64,000 bases of DNA from a bacterium (GTDB lineage: Bacteria; Zixibacteria; MSB-5A5; GN15; FEB-12). The notes beneath the pieces were generated by a model. That model had not been told where the DNA came from, did not search any database, and worked only from the letters and a program-made list of their open reading frames with translations. Where the stretch lies: assembly GCA_016708025.1 (NCBI GenBank), contig JADJGQ010000002.1, positions 806,001 through 870,000 of the forward strand, read 5' to 3'. Positions 7,536 to 16,495 of this stretch are shown piece after piece. Both the position numbers and the translations under genes were made by a program. Within the stretch, counting starts at the first letter, position 1. The number at the start of each line of letters is the position of its first letter.

Positions 7536-8819
7536 CTAAAACATGAACTGGAATTGCAGGGTGAATCGATTGTCTTCCGGGTCGCTCTCCAGTTTGGAGA
7601 ACTTCGATGTACCCTCTAGTTTACGCGGCATATCGTACGCCGCCGTGATCCGAACATTTGGATCCCAGTAATAGTGCATGGCCATGGAGAGTGTACCGAG
7701 TGCATCATTGATGGCGGTCTCGGAGTTCGGGTCCCAATAATCGTAACGAAGGGCCGCACCGAATTTGGTCGTGATCGCCTGAGAGACCCAGAGGTACCAT
7801 CCCTGGCGGTTTACCAGTGAATCAGAACCGCCGGTCTTGTCGTAATCCGTGGCCCAGTAGCATTCACCGCGAACTGCCGTGCCGCCGATCGGGAGGAAAT
7901 CGAGATAGAGCTGGGCATCCATACCGTAGCGGTTCTTGTCTTTGGAGAAGCCGGGGACGGCCGCCTTGGCGGCAGTGTTGGTCACTTCGGTAGAATCAAC
8001 CACATGATCTCCATCATTGTCCCGCCAAACGGTTGAAGCTGCCACTGCGGCGGTACCGGGCTGGAAATACTCTCCCCAGTAACCGGAGAGGCCGAAATCG
8101 AGCATCCCCAATTTCACTTTGGCGCGCGCGATCACATCTTTCTGTCTGGTCGGGTCCCACCAACTGTAGTTTTTGTCGTCGATCCCGTAGCCGTTGAAAA
8201 CGCCGATGTTCGCCGAGAAATATTTCGGGGCGGTGTAGGTCAGATTGAGGCCGCGATCCCGCTCACCCTTGAAGAGCGCGTTTTCGGCGGCGCTTCGCTC
8301 AGGGAAGTCCCGCTGTGAAGATGAATATTCGATCTCATAGCCGAACGGCCAGTTGAACTGCCCGACTGTCAGGGCCACCGTGTGGAAATTGACGGTCTTG
8401 CTCAACTCCGCATAGGCCTCTTTGAGAGAGACGCTGTTCTTGGAAGCATCAAAGTAGATCACATATTTACTGGTGGTGTTTGGCGTGACCTGGAATTTGA
8501 TACGGCCGCGACGGATATAGAGATTGCTGGCGCCGTTGTTCTGCTTGAGGTCCGGACCGCTCGTGAAATTGGCCAGGGAATCCATGTATTCCCAGCGTGC
8601 CTGCAGGTATCCGGAGGTTTTTACCCACTTGAGAATGCTGACATCACTGTTAAGCACTGCAAGATTCTCGTTCATGCCGTCAAGACGGTCCTTCGTTTGC
8701 AGCATTGCTTCGCGAAGGCTGTCGACCGCAACTTCAGTGCTGTCCTTCGAATCTTGTGCCGTGACGCCGCTTGCCGACGCGATCGCCAGCCAGGCCACTG
8801 CTGCCCAGATTTTCTTCAT
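7536..8819 (-). CDS. Phosphate-selective porin O/P-like outer-membrane protein
   Basis: The start MKKIWAAVAWLAIASASG gives a clean Sec signal and has AGGAGG upstream, so it is preferred over the Met 21 codons earlier. The mature protein begins with a short heptad-like segment (about 30-60, SLREAMLQTKDRLDGMNENL), followed by alternating beta strands with many aromatic residues and a C-terminal Phe (FTLQFQFMF), as expected for a 16-stranded porin of the OprP/OprO type. The segment IRRGRIKFQVTPNTTSKYVI resembles the conserved strand region of that family. Its place between phoR and pstS2, under Pho boxes, supports phosphate or polyphosphate uptake across the outer membrane. Confidence 0.82.
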   Translation of the reverse strand: MKKIWAAVAWLAIASASGVTAQDSKDSTEVAVDSLREAMLQTKDRLDGMNENLAVLNSDVSILKWVKTSGYLQARWEYMDSLANFTSGPDLKQNNGASNLYIRRGRIKFQVTPNTTSKYVIYFDASKNSVSLKEAYAELSKTVNFHTVALTVGQFNWPFGYEIEYSSSQRDFPERSAAENALFKGERDRGLNLTYTAPKYFSANIGVFNGYGIDDKNYSWWDPTRQKDVIARAKVKLGMLDFGLSGYWGEYFQPGTAAVAASTVWRDNDGDHVVDSTEVTNTAAKAAVPGFSKDKNRYGMDAQLYLDFLPIGGTAVRGECYWATDYDKTGGSDSLVNRQGWYLWVSQAITTKFGAALRYDYWDPNSETAINDALGTLSMAMHYYWDPNVRITAAYDMPRKLEGTSKFSKLESDPEDNRFTLQFQFMF

Positions 8820-9149
8820 AATCGCTCTGTCTCCTCCTACGTCCGGGGTACGGACGATGGTTGATTCACGTATGTTCCCCAAGTTAACTTACTGTCATCT
8901 GGATCAAGCGGGAGAGAGCGAACCGGATCGGTTCTGCGGAATCGGCTTCCTGCAAGCTCACCTCAAGCAGAAGGCCATTTTGATTCAACTGTTCTCTTCC
9001 CACTGTCGGCCCGATTCGCGCTCAGCGACTGTCCGACAGAGGGAAGTCAACCGGTCAAATGTTAGCTCTTGGTTAGCGCAACGTTAATTGTTAGCGGACT
9101 TCGAGGTCTTTGTTGGAGCGGAGGGTGGCCCGTCATTGTGTGGATATCC
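8820..9149. other. Intergenic region between phoR and the porin
   Basis: These 330 bp carry no convincing gene. They hold the Pho box array at 9061-9094, about 240 bp upstream of the porin start, and the porin ribosome-binding site at about 8830-8837. The 180 bp between them shows no clear promoter by eye and may be a long leader. Confidence 0.6.
9061..9094 (-). promoter_or_regulatory. Pho box array upstream of the porin-pstS2 unit
   Basis: Plus-strand GTTAG/GTTAA cores start at 9061, 9072 and 9083, exactly 11 bp apart, with another GTTAG at 9090. In the direction of the porin they read as CTAACA, CTAACC and TTAACG half-sites at 11-bp period, the spacing of PhoB/PhoP-family sites and very like the array at 6560-6592. 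Confidence 0.68.
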
Positions 9150-10943
9150 TCAGAACTGACTGGCGGGCAAGTGGATTTTGAAAGTCGAGCCGATGCCGGG
9201 CTCACTTTCGACGGAGACCCGACCGTTATGGGCTAACACAATATGTTTGGTTATGGCTAGCCCCAAACCGGTTCCTCCCATCGATCGCGAGCGAGCGGTG
9301 TCTACCCGATAGAAGCGTTCCCATAATCTCGGAAGGTGTTCTTTGCCGATCCCTTTGCCGTGATCTCTGACTGCAATGATCAGCTCGCCGCCGACCACAC
9401 CGGCCGCAACTTCAATCGGTTTTTCCGAGTCGCTGTACTTGATCGCATTATCTATCAGGTTGACAACGGCTTGTTCAAGGAGGGGAGGATTGATGCGGGT
9501 CCGCAATGACTGATCGCAGGTGAGGGAGAGCTGCATTTTCTTGGTTGTCGCGGTGTGGGCGCATGCCTGCATGGCGGAGTGCAAGACTTCATAGATTGAC
9601 CCGAGTTCAAGCGGGATGCCGGACTTCTCGGCATCCTGTTCGATGCGCGAGAGAGCGAGGAGATCTTCGATGATCGAATGAAGTCGGTCGACCTGGCGGG
9701 TGATGATCCCGAGGAAGCGCTTGGCGTCTTCGGTGTTGTCGATCGCGCCATCCTGGAGCGCTTCGACAAATCCCTTGATCGAGGTGATCGGCGTTTTCAG
9801 TTCGTGGGAGACGTTGGCCACAAACTCACGGCGCAGGTTTTCCAGTTTGCGAAGTTTGGTGATGTCATAAAAGACCAGCAACGCACCGATCGTGGCGCCT
9901 TCCTGGTCTCTCAGTAGAGTACCGTGCGCCTGCAAGGTTTGCTCGCCACGTTCTCCCATCGCAATCTCGCCTTCGGTCGGCGCGTTGGTCGCCAGCGTGC
10001 TGTCAATGAGACGCAGCAGATCGGTGTTGCGGACGACCTCCTGGATAGTTCGTCCCCGCGCGGTGTCGGCGTTGATCTGCAGTAGTTCTGAGGCGGCGCG
10101 GTTGACGATCAGTAATCGTTCTTCGGTGTCTACCGCGATCACTCCCTCGATCATGCCGGCCAGGATGACTTCCTGTTCGTTTCGCTGGCGCGTGATCGTC
10201 TGGATCCGTTCATCCAGTTGGAGCGCCATTTCATTCATCGCTTCGGCCAGGCCGCCTATCTCTTCGGAGTCCGAGATCGGCATTCGGTTGCTCAGATCGC
10301 CCGCGGCGAATTTGCTCGCTCCCGTTCGGAGTTCCTGCAAGGGACGGCTGATACGGCGGGAGGCCCAGAGGCTGATCATCGCCGAAATGATCCCGATCAG
10401 CAGTGCGGCCACGCCGATCTTGATCCGAATTTCCCAGAGTGCGTCCTCAATAAATCCGATCGGAATTGAAGCACGGATGACCGCCCGTATATCTCCATTG
10501 ATAGTCAATGGCACTGCGGCATACATCACCGGCTCATTAGATTGCTTACGAAATCGTGAGTCGATTCCGATCGCTCCGGCCCTGGCCGCGGCGAACTCGG
10601 GATTGGGGGTTTGGTTTTGCCAGGCGACTGAGGGTTCGTGCGAATCGGCGATGATCCGTCCGGAGAGTGAGATCGCGCTCAGGCGTGTATCGGTTTTGAG
10701 TCCCAGTTCGCTGACTATCGACTGTAATTGAAGGCTGTCTGTTGTGTTCAGAGGGGAATCAAGGAAGAATGGTTCAACCTGGCCGGAAAGGAGTGTGGCT
10801 CGCACCTCAAGATCGAGTGCGGTCTGATCGAAATAAAATTGCCGGAGTGAACGTGAGGCATACCACGCTACCGCCAGCAACGATACCAACGTGATGATCA
10901 GATATGCGGGGTAAAGTTGCCAGAGGACTCGTTTGCGGGGCAT
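9150..10943 (-). CDS. phoR: Phosphate regulon sensor histidine kinase PhoR
   Basis: This 597-residue membrane kinase has TM1 at about 8-28, a periplasmic sensor region of about 130 residues, TM2 at about 175-195, a HAMP domain (SRRISRPLQELRTGASKFAAG), a PAS domain (about 255-360), a HisKA domain with the phospho-acceptor His near 378 (ANVSHELKTPITSIKG) and an HATPase_c domain with N-box NLIDNAIKYS, G1 DHGKGIG and G2 GGTGLGLAI. It is separated from the preceding phoB by one base. Unlike short enterobacterial PhoR, it has a substantial extracytoplasmic domain, as in Bacillus-type PhoR. Confidence 0.92.
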   Translation of the reverse strand: MPRKRVLWQLYPAYLIITLVSLLAVAWYASRSLRQFYFDQTALDLEVRATLLSGQVEPFFLDSPLNTTDSLQLQSIVSELGLKTDTRLSAISLSGRIIADSHEPSVAWQNQTPNPEFAAARAGAIGIDSRFRKQSNEPVMYAAVPLTINGDIRAVIRASIPIGFIEDALWEIRIKIGVAALLIGIISAMISLWASRRISRPLQELRTGASKFAAGDLSNRMPISDSEEIGGLAEAMNEMALQLDERIQTITRQRNEQEVILAGMIEGVIAVDTEERLLIVNRAASELLQINADTARGRTIQEVVRNTDLLRLIDSTLATNAPTEGEIAMGERGEQTLQAHGTLLRDQEGATIGALLVFYDITKLRKLENLRREFVANVSHELKTPITSIKGFVEALQDGAIDNTEDAKRFLGIITRQVDRLHSIIEDLLALSRIEQDAEKSGIPLELGSIYEVLHSAMQACAHTATTKKMQLSLTCDQSLRTRINPPLLEQAVVNLIDNAIKYSDSEKPIEVAAGVVGGELIIAVRDHGKGIGKEHLPRLWERFYRVDTARSRSMGGTGLGLAITKHIVLAHNGRVSVESEPGIGSTFKIHLPASQF

Positions 10944-10944
10944 T

Positions 10945-11631
10945 TCACTCCTTGAACCGGTAGCCTACTCCTCGAACCGTTTCGACATACTTTCCCATCA
11001 CGCCAAGCTTTCGGCGAAGTCCGACAATCTGGACATCAACCGCACGATCCGTCACCAGCACTTCGTCGCCGCGGATCTCGTTGACGATCTGGTAGCGGGT
11101 GTAAACCCATCCGGGACGACGGGCCAGAAGGTGCAGGATCTTGAATTCAGTCAGGGTAAGATCGACCTGTTTTCCTTTGGCTACGACCTCGTGGCGGCCG
11201 GGATGGATCGTCATCTCGTGGATCGACAGTACTGCTTCGTCGCCGACATCATGCTTTACCTTCCGGCGGAGGATTGTCCTGATCCGAGCCACCAGCACTT
11301 TTGGGCTGAACGGCTTGGTGATGTAGTCATCGGCGCCAAGTTCCAGGCCGGTGATTACGTCAGATTCCTCACCCTTAGCGGTCAACATGACAATAGGGAT
11401 GTGTTGTGTTTTCGGGTCGTTCTTGAGCAAGCGGCAAATCTCCAGGCCATCCATCCCTGGAAGCATCAGATCGAGTACTATCAGGTTGGGTTGCTTTGAT
11501 TTAGCAGTTTTCAGCCCATCCTCGCCGGAGATCACCGCAGTGGTCAGATACCCCTCTTTGCTGAGACTATAATTGATCAGCTCCTGGATATCTTCTTCGT
11601 CCTCGATGATCAGCACACTTTCTCTTGCCAT
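10945..11631 (-). CDS. phoB: Phosphate regulon response regulator PhoB
   Basis: This 228-residue OmpR/PhoB-family regulator has a receiver domain with the acidic pocket (IIEDEED), the phospho-acceptor Asp54 (VLDLMLPG) and the switch Thr84/Lys86 (VMLTAKGEE), then a winged-helix DNA-binding domain (about 125-228) ending VETVRGVGYRFKE. It is the first gene of the phoB-phoR pair. A Pho-like repeat lies 73-100 bp upstream of its start, consistent with autoregulation. The three arrays described here are its probable targets. Confidence 0.94.
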   Translation of the reverse strand: MARESVLIIEDEEDIQELINYSLSKEGYLTTAVISGEDGLKTAKSKQPNLIVLDLMLPGMDGLEICRLLKNDPKTQHIPIVMLTAKGEESDVITGLELGADDYITKPFSPKVLVARIRTILRRKVKHDVGDEAVLSIHEMTIHPGRHEVVAKGKQVDLTLTEFKILHLLARRPGWVYTRYQIVNEIRGDEVLVTDRAVDVQIVGLRRKLGVMGKYVETVRGVGYRFKE

Positions 11632-11703
11632 GGTTTCCTCTACATCAGACTTGTGGTTCGGTTTGCCATCGCCTTAGTAACAGTGCTAATCGAGTGGTTG
11701 GAT

Positions 11704-11731
11704 GTTCAGTTTTCGTTAGTATACTATGAGA
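11704..11731 (-). promoter_or_regulatory. Probable Pho box upstream of phoB
   Basis: Plus-strand GTTCAG (11704) and GTTAGT (11715) are 11 bp apart, with a degenerate third unit at 11726. In phoB orientation the aligned cores are TGAACA and CTAACG. It is weaker than the arrays at 6560 and 9061 but has the same period and the same orientation relative to the gene. Confidence 0.5.
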
Positions 11732-11870
11732 CTTTCATGGTCTCCGGCGCAAGTAATATATGGTACAAGCGGATATCCTGACAAGTAGGCTGAACATTGC
11801 TTTCCGGTCGCCCGTTCCTATATTCAGGATAATGTTGGTCCGATAAGTAACCTGTTCAAATGGCGAAAGA

Positions 11871-13871
11871 ATGCTCAAACGACTGCTGCTTTTCATACTC
11901 CTCCTCTCCAGTTCCGGTGTTGCCGGATATGAGAAAGAGCTCACTCCGTTCTCCGTCACGCGGGGGGCTGCGACGTTGGGACTCCCTTTTTGGGGCGGCA
12001 TCAATACGCCAAAGCCAACATTGGTCGACTTTGATCGCGATGGTCTGACTGACCTGTTGTTTGGCGATCCATCCGGCAAGCTGACGTATTTCCGCAATAT
12101 CGGCAGTGTGTCCCAGCCAGAGTGGGAGCTGGTCACGGAGCGGCTGGGACAGGTCGATATCGGCACCTGGCATATTCTCGGGGATATTGATGGAGATCTC
12201 GACCTGGATCTGTTTTGCGACAGCCGCGAGGGGAAAGTAGCTTTTTGGCGGAATATCTCCAGCGAAGAGCGCATCACGTTTGAATTGGCGGATAGCGCAT
12301 TCTCCGGAATTCTGACCGGGCAGTTTAATACTCCGGCGTTGGCGGATATAGATTCAGATGGCGACCTGGATTTCTTCTTTGGCGCACCGAGCGGACTTTT
12401 GGAACTGTATCGCAATGTCGGGACCGCAACCACGCCCCAGTTCCAGTTTGAGACCGATGCATACGATTCGGTGCTGGCATTTCCGCGCGGCACGCTGGCG
12501 AGCGGAGTGAATCACGGCTTTTCTGCGCTCCGGTTTGTCGATATGGACGCGGATCATGATCTTGATCTTTTTTACGGGGATTTCTTCAATCCAAATCTCT
12601 ACTATTTCGTCAATCTGGGTGACAGCATCCTCTCGGATCTGACCTTCCAGACCGAGAATTATCTTCCGCAGGCGACCCAGGGATTTAATCATCCGTCATT
12701 TGCCGATCTGGACAACGACAATGACCTTGATCTGGTTCTGGGAGTTGCCGGTTCGGCAGACTTGAACTGCCTGCGCTATTATGAGAATATGGGCGATGGT
12801 ACGGTGGCGGCCTGGGATCTGATCGACAGTTCGATCATTCGATCGATCGATGTTGGTTCGGCGGCGGTGCCCACGCTTGGGGATCTGGATGACGATGGCG
12901 ACCTTGACCTGTTGATCGGCGGGGTTTCCGGGCGATTGACTTACTATCAGAATACAGGTTCAGCCGACGCGCCGGAGTTTTTGTTCGTCACCGATTCATT
13001 TGCCAATATCTCCGTACTCCTTTATTCAGCGCCTGCCCTGGTCGACTGGGATTCGGATAACGATTTGGACCTGCTGGTTGGGACCAATGCCGGGCGAGTT
13101 GAGTATTGGCGCAATGACGGCACCGCCAATTCTTATGCATTTGTCAAAGCTGATGCCCAGCTTGGGGGGATCAAGGTTGACCAACTCGCCATACCGGTTC
13201 CGGTCGATATGAATGGAGACAGCCTGCTCGACCTAGTGATCGGAGAGTGGGATTTCAATAATCGTGCGAATGTTTTACTTTATCGCAATAACGGTACTTC
13301 AGGTAATCCGGCGCTCACGCTGCAGACAGCCTCGCTGCTTACTCGCGACACCTCGCGCGCGTTTGTGGTTCCTTCAGTGTTGGATTGGGATGGAGATGGC
13401 CGTTCTGATCTGCTGATCGGGACCGATAAACTGGGAGTGACGCTCTACCGCAATACCGCTGATTCGGGGCAATTTCCGGACTCGCTATCCATGCTTTTAG
13501 AGGACGCAGAGATACCCGGCAACGATGACGGTTTTCGCGCGCTGATCCGCGAAGCGGATATCGATAACGACGGGGACCGAGATCTGTTTGTGGGTGAGCT
13601 GGATGGTGGGCTAAACTTTTATCGATCGGATGGAGACTGTTGTGTGGGGAGGCGCGGCAATTTGAACAGCAGTCCGGATGGGCTGACCGATCTCTCCGAT
13701 CTATCGATGCTGATCCAGCATATCACGCAGCCGTTCGGACCTGTCACGTTCCCCTGTCCCAGCGAAGCCGATCTTTTCGAGATCGGCGGCGGGACAATCG
13801 ACATGGGGGATCTGATCTACCTCATCGCCTTCCTGACGGGGCAGTTGTCCCAACTTCCCGCCTGCAAGTAG
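11871..13871 (+). CDS. Secreted FG-GAP/VCBS repeat protein with C-terminal dockerin-like module
   Basis: The 666-residue protein starts with a signal peptide (MLKRLLLFILLLSSSGVAG). About a dozen repeats carry calcium-binding D-x-D-x-D-G-D/N motifs such as DIDGDLDLD, DIDSDGDLDF, DLDDDGDLD and DWDGDGRSD, the pattern of FG-GAP/VCBS beta-propeller blades. The last 75 residues begin CCVGRRGNLN and contain DLSDLSMLIQHI and DMGDLIYLIAFLTG, two EF-hand-like segments as in type I dockerins. It is probably a cell-surface or secreted calcium-binding protein; no catalytic domain is seen. It converges on the next gene with one base between stops. Confidence 0.8.
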   Translation: MLKRLLLFILLLSSSGVAGYEKELTPFSVTRGAATLGLPFWGGINTPKPTLVDFDRDGLTDLLFGDPSGKLTYFRNIGSVSQPEWELVTERLGQVDIGTWHILGDIDGDLDLDLFCDSREGKVAFWRNISSEERITFELADSAFSGILTGQFNTPALADIDSDGDLDFFFGAPSGLLELYRNVGTATTPQFQFETDAYDSVLAFPRGTLASGVNHGFSALRFVDMDADHDLDLFYGDFFNPNLYYFVNLGDSILSDLTFQTENYLPQATQGFNHPSFADLDNDNDLDLVLGVAGSADLNCLRYYENMGDGTVAAWDLIDSSIIRSIDVGSAAVPTLGDLDDDGDLDLLIGGVSGRLTYYQNTGSADAPEFLFVTDSFANISVLLYSAPALVDWDSDNDLDLLVGTNAGRVEYWRNDGTANSYAFVKADAQLGGIKVDQLAIPVPVDMNGDSLLDLVIGEWDFNNRANVLLYRNNGTSGNPALTLQTASLLTRDTSRAFVVPSVLDWDGDGRSDLLIGTDKLGVTLYRNTADSGQFPDSLSMLLEDAEIPGNDDGFRALIREADIDNDGDRDLFVGELDGGLNFYRSDGDCCVGRRGNLNSSPDGLTDLSDLSMLIQHITQPFGPVTFPCPSEADLFEIGGGTIDMGDLIYLIAFLTGQLSQLPACK

Positions 13872-13872
13872 C

Positions 13873-14970
13873 CTAGTGGTGATGGGCGTGGTAGTGGGCC
13901 ATAAAGGAATTTTTCCCAACTAAAATCGAATCGACCTTCTGGAACGTGGTCGTATTGATCACATAGACCCGACCGCGCTGGTCGGGTTCGTTGGCGCAGG
14001 CGACATACGCGCGGGAGTCGTCATCGGAGATATTCACCCCAAAAGCAAGCGGTGTCGAGAACGGGATATTGGCCAACACCGCTTTGGTCTGCGGATCGAT
14101 CACCACCACTGAATTTCCCCACTGAGTCGTCACCCAAAGCTGGCTGTCATCCGAAGTCATATCCATGAGAGTCGGGCCGGCGAATTTCCCAGGACCTTCA
14201 GCAGTTTTGCTGAACGGGATCATGATGGAATCAACGATCGAATCGGCCTCAATGTCGTACACTCTGACCTGGTCGGCGAGGCTGTCCAGGCAGGCGATAT
14301 ACAGAAGCGAATCCTTGGTGTCGACCACCAGGCCATACGGGCCATACTTCGGACTGCCGGGGACTGACGGGTCAGCATCGTTGAGCGGACGGATATATAC
14401 ATCGTCATTGACAGTGGTGATGATCGTCAGGTTATCAGTGAAGCGGTTGCAGGCGAATACTCGCGCGCCGTCGTTGGATATCTTGACATCATGCGTCCCG
14501 GAGCCGGATTGAAGGGTATTCGAAATGACGCTCATTGCGGAAAGATCCAACTTGGCCACATGCCCGGTTACCGGGCTGGGGGTAAAATCCGCGACATACC
14601 CAATGCCGCCGTTGAGCGAGACAGCGATCGCCGTCGGGAGGAGCGCTCCGGGGATCTCTACCGTATCGATTAACGTCCCAGTTTCGTGCGCGAACTTGGC
14701 TACCCAGCCGGGATTGCTTCGACTGACCACGTAGAAGTACGTGTGATCGGGAGAGAATTCCATGTGATGTGGCTTGGGGACCGCCGCATCCATTGAATCG
14801 GTCCGTATGCCGGTCTCGGAGTCGTACACATAGATCGTTCCGTCTTCCTGATTGAGCACATAGATGGAGCCTTCGGGACCAATGATCCTGGGCGTCAATG
14901 ATGTCGGTTTGTCAGAACTGCAGCCAGCCAGAACAAGTATCATTGCAAGAGTGAGCAGAGTCTGTTTCAT
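13873..14970 (-). CDS. YVTN/NHL-type beta-propeller lipoprotein with His-rich tail
   Basis: The preferred start MKQTLLTLAMILVLAGCSS gives a clear lipoprotein signal with lipobox LAGC; the Met 12 codons upstream would push the signal inside. About seven blades follow with motifs like GSIYVLNQEDGTIYVYD, HHMEFSPDHTYFYV and VVVIDPQTKAVLANI, typical of surface YVTN beta-propellers. The protein ends HYHAHHH, a six-His-in-nine cluster that could bind a metal. Function is unknown; it may be a surface or periplasmic scaffold. Confidence 0.75.
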   Translation of the reverse strand: MKQTLLTLAMILVLAGCSSDKPTSLTPRIIGPEGSIYVLNQEDGTIYVYDSETGIRTDSMDAAVPKPHHMEFSPDHTYFYVVSRSNPGWVAKFAHETGTLIDTVEIPGALLPTAIAVSLNGGIGYVADFTPSPVTGHVAKLDLSAMSVISNTLQSGSGTHDVKISNDGARVFACNRFTDNLTIITTVNDDVYIRPLNDADPSVPGSPKYGPYGLVVDTKDSLLYIACLDSLADQVRVYDIEADSIVDSIMIPFSKTAEGPGKFAGPTLMDMTSDDSQLWVTTQWGNSVVVIDPQTKAVLANIPFSTPLAFGVNISDDDSRAYVACANEPDQRGRVYVINTTTFQKVDSILVGKNSFMAHYHAHHH

Positions 14971-15353
14971 TTTCAGCAGTCTCCAATTGAGGGTCAAGTG
15001 CAGCACGACGGGCGGCTACATCATCCGCGACATGTTTGGGTACCCCGGCAGGCGTGAGGAAATGGCTTTCGGAGACCTCTCTTATCTACATAGAGAATCG
15101 AGAATGGATCCAAAAGTCAAGCCCAAAGGGTGGACCAGATGCCTCTTCATCGTCACCGGCCGCTCCGTCGGAGGGGAATTTCTCGTTGACAGACAGTCGC
15201 TTATCTGCCATGTTTATCACCAGCTTCAGCAGGGCGAACGCATGCCAAACGCCGCATGCGCCGTCGGGAGACTGCCGATCCCGGGATGCCGTTGCATCCG
15301 CCAGGTATCCCCGAACCGCCCACAGTCTTTTACTGTCAGGTAAGGAGTATCCG
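14971..15353. other. Intergenic region upstream of livK
   Basis: This 383-bp divergent spacer holds the lipoprotein leader on one side and the livK ribosome-binding site (AAGGAG, about 15342-15347) on the other. An imperfect GC-rich inverted repeat (CGCATG at 15239-15244 with CATGCG at 15255-15260) is the only structure noticed. Open frames here look non-coding in composition. Confidence 0.5.
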
Positions 15354-16487
15354 ATGAAGGTTCTGCATCTCTGTCTGATCTTATGCGCTCTGCTGGCGGT
15401 CGCCGGATGCGGTGGCGCCGGATCCAATCAAGTGAAGATCGCGCTCGTTTGCCCTCTGACGGGGGACGATGCTGCTCATGGACAGGGGATGAAGCGCGCG
15501 TTTATCATGGCTGTCGAGGATGCCAATGCCGCCAAGATGCTCGGCGATATCGTCATCGAGGCGCTCCCGATGGATGACCGTTCCGATCCGAAAGAAGCTG
15601 TCACGGTAGCAACGCAAGTGATCTCGGATCGCGCTATTATCGGGATAATCGGCCATCTCAACTCCGGCTGCTCGATCCCAGCCAGCAAAGAGTATGCAAA
15701 GCGCGATCTGCCGATGATCACTCCGGCCTCGACCAATCCAAAACTTACCCAGCAGGGATACAAAAATGTCTTCCGCGTCTGTGGCACCGACGATGTCCAG
15801 GGGAGTTTTGGTGCAAACTATGTGCATGATACGCTTGGCCTGAATACCGTTGCTATCATCCATGACAAGACCGCTTATGGTCAGGGACTCGCTGAAGAAT
15901 TCCAGAAGCAGTTTCTCGCGATCGGCGGGACAGTTACCTCATTTGACGGCATTGACCGTGGCGAGAAAGATTTCAAGGCATTGTTGACCCGTGTGAAGTC
16001 ATCGGGGCCGATGTTGGTCTACTACGGCGGTTTGTATGCCGAGGCCGGCTTGATCACCAAGCAGATGAAAGAACTTGGCCTTGCTGTGCCGTTGATGGGT
16101 GGGGATGGGATCTTCACCAGTGAATACGCCCGTATCGCCGGATCGGCCGCCGAAGGCGACCTTGCCTCGATGGTTGGACTTCCGCCGAGCAAACTTCCGC
16201 TCGCTAAAGATTTTCTGGCGCGCTATGCCCAACGCTGGCCGGGGGATGATGTTGAACCATACGACCCGCTCACCTATGAAGCGACTATGCTCCTGCTCGA
16301 TGCGTATATCGCCTGCGGCAAAGATATGACCAAGTTGAATCAGACTATCGCCGGGATCGTGCACAACGGGATCATCGGCGAGGTCTCCTTCGATGAAAAC
16401 GGGGATAATCGAAACAAGGCGATCTCGATGAATCGCGTGCAGGATGGCCGGTTCAACTTCTATGAGCATGTACCTCAGGTTCAATAG
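15354..16487 (+). CDS. livK: Branched-chain amino-acid-type ABC transporter substrate-binding lipoprotein
   Basis: The start MKVLHLCLILCALLAVAGCG gives a lipobox (AVAGC) and follows AAGGAG at 6 bp spacing, so the longer frame upstream is rejected. The 377-residue protein is a Peripla_BP_6 family member: VKIALVCPLTGDDAAHGQGM near the N-terminus, GIIGHLNSGCSIPASKEYA, HDKTAYGQGLAEEFQK and a C-terminal lobe with PYDPLTYEATMLLLDAY. It is the first gene of livKHMG. The ligand could be leucine, isoleucine or valine, or another amino acid, amide or urea, because this family is broad. Confidence 0.88.
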   Translation: MKVLHLCLILCALLAVAGCGGAGSNQVKIALVCPLTGDDAAHGQGMKRAFIMAVEDANAAKMLGDIVIEALPMDDRSDPKEAVTVATQVISDRAIIGIIGHLNSGCSIPASKEYAKRDLPMITPASTNPKLTQQGYKNVFRVCGTDDVQGSFGANYVHDTLGLNTVAIIHDKTAYGQGLAEEFQKQFLAIGGTVTSFDGIDRGEKDFKALLTRVKSSGPMLVYYGGLYAEAGLITKQMKELGLAVPLMGGDGIFTSEYARIAGSAAEGDLASMVGLPPSKLPLAKDFLARYAQRWPGDDVEPYDPLTYEATMLLLDAYIACGKDMTKLNQTIAGIVHNGIIGEVSFDENGDNRNKAISMNRVQDGRFNFYEHVPQVQ

Positions 16488-16495
16488 CTGAATCG

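Noticed and set aside
9150..10943. PhoR as a hybrid kinase or second regulator
   Set aside because: There is no receiver domain at its end; domains are only sensor, HAMP, PAS, HisKA and HATPase.
15036..15353. N-terminal extension of livK starting at 15036
   Set aside because: The extension is low-complexity and would bury the lipoprotein signal; AAGGAG and a lipobox support the start at 15354.
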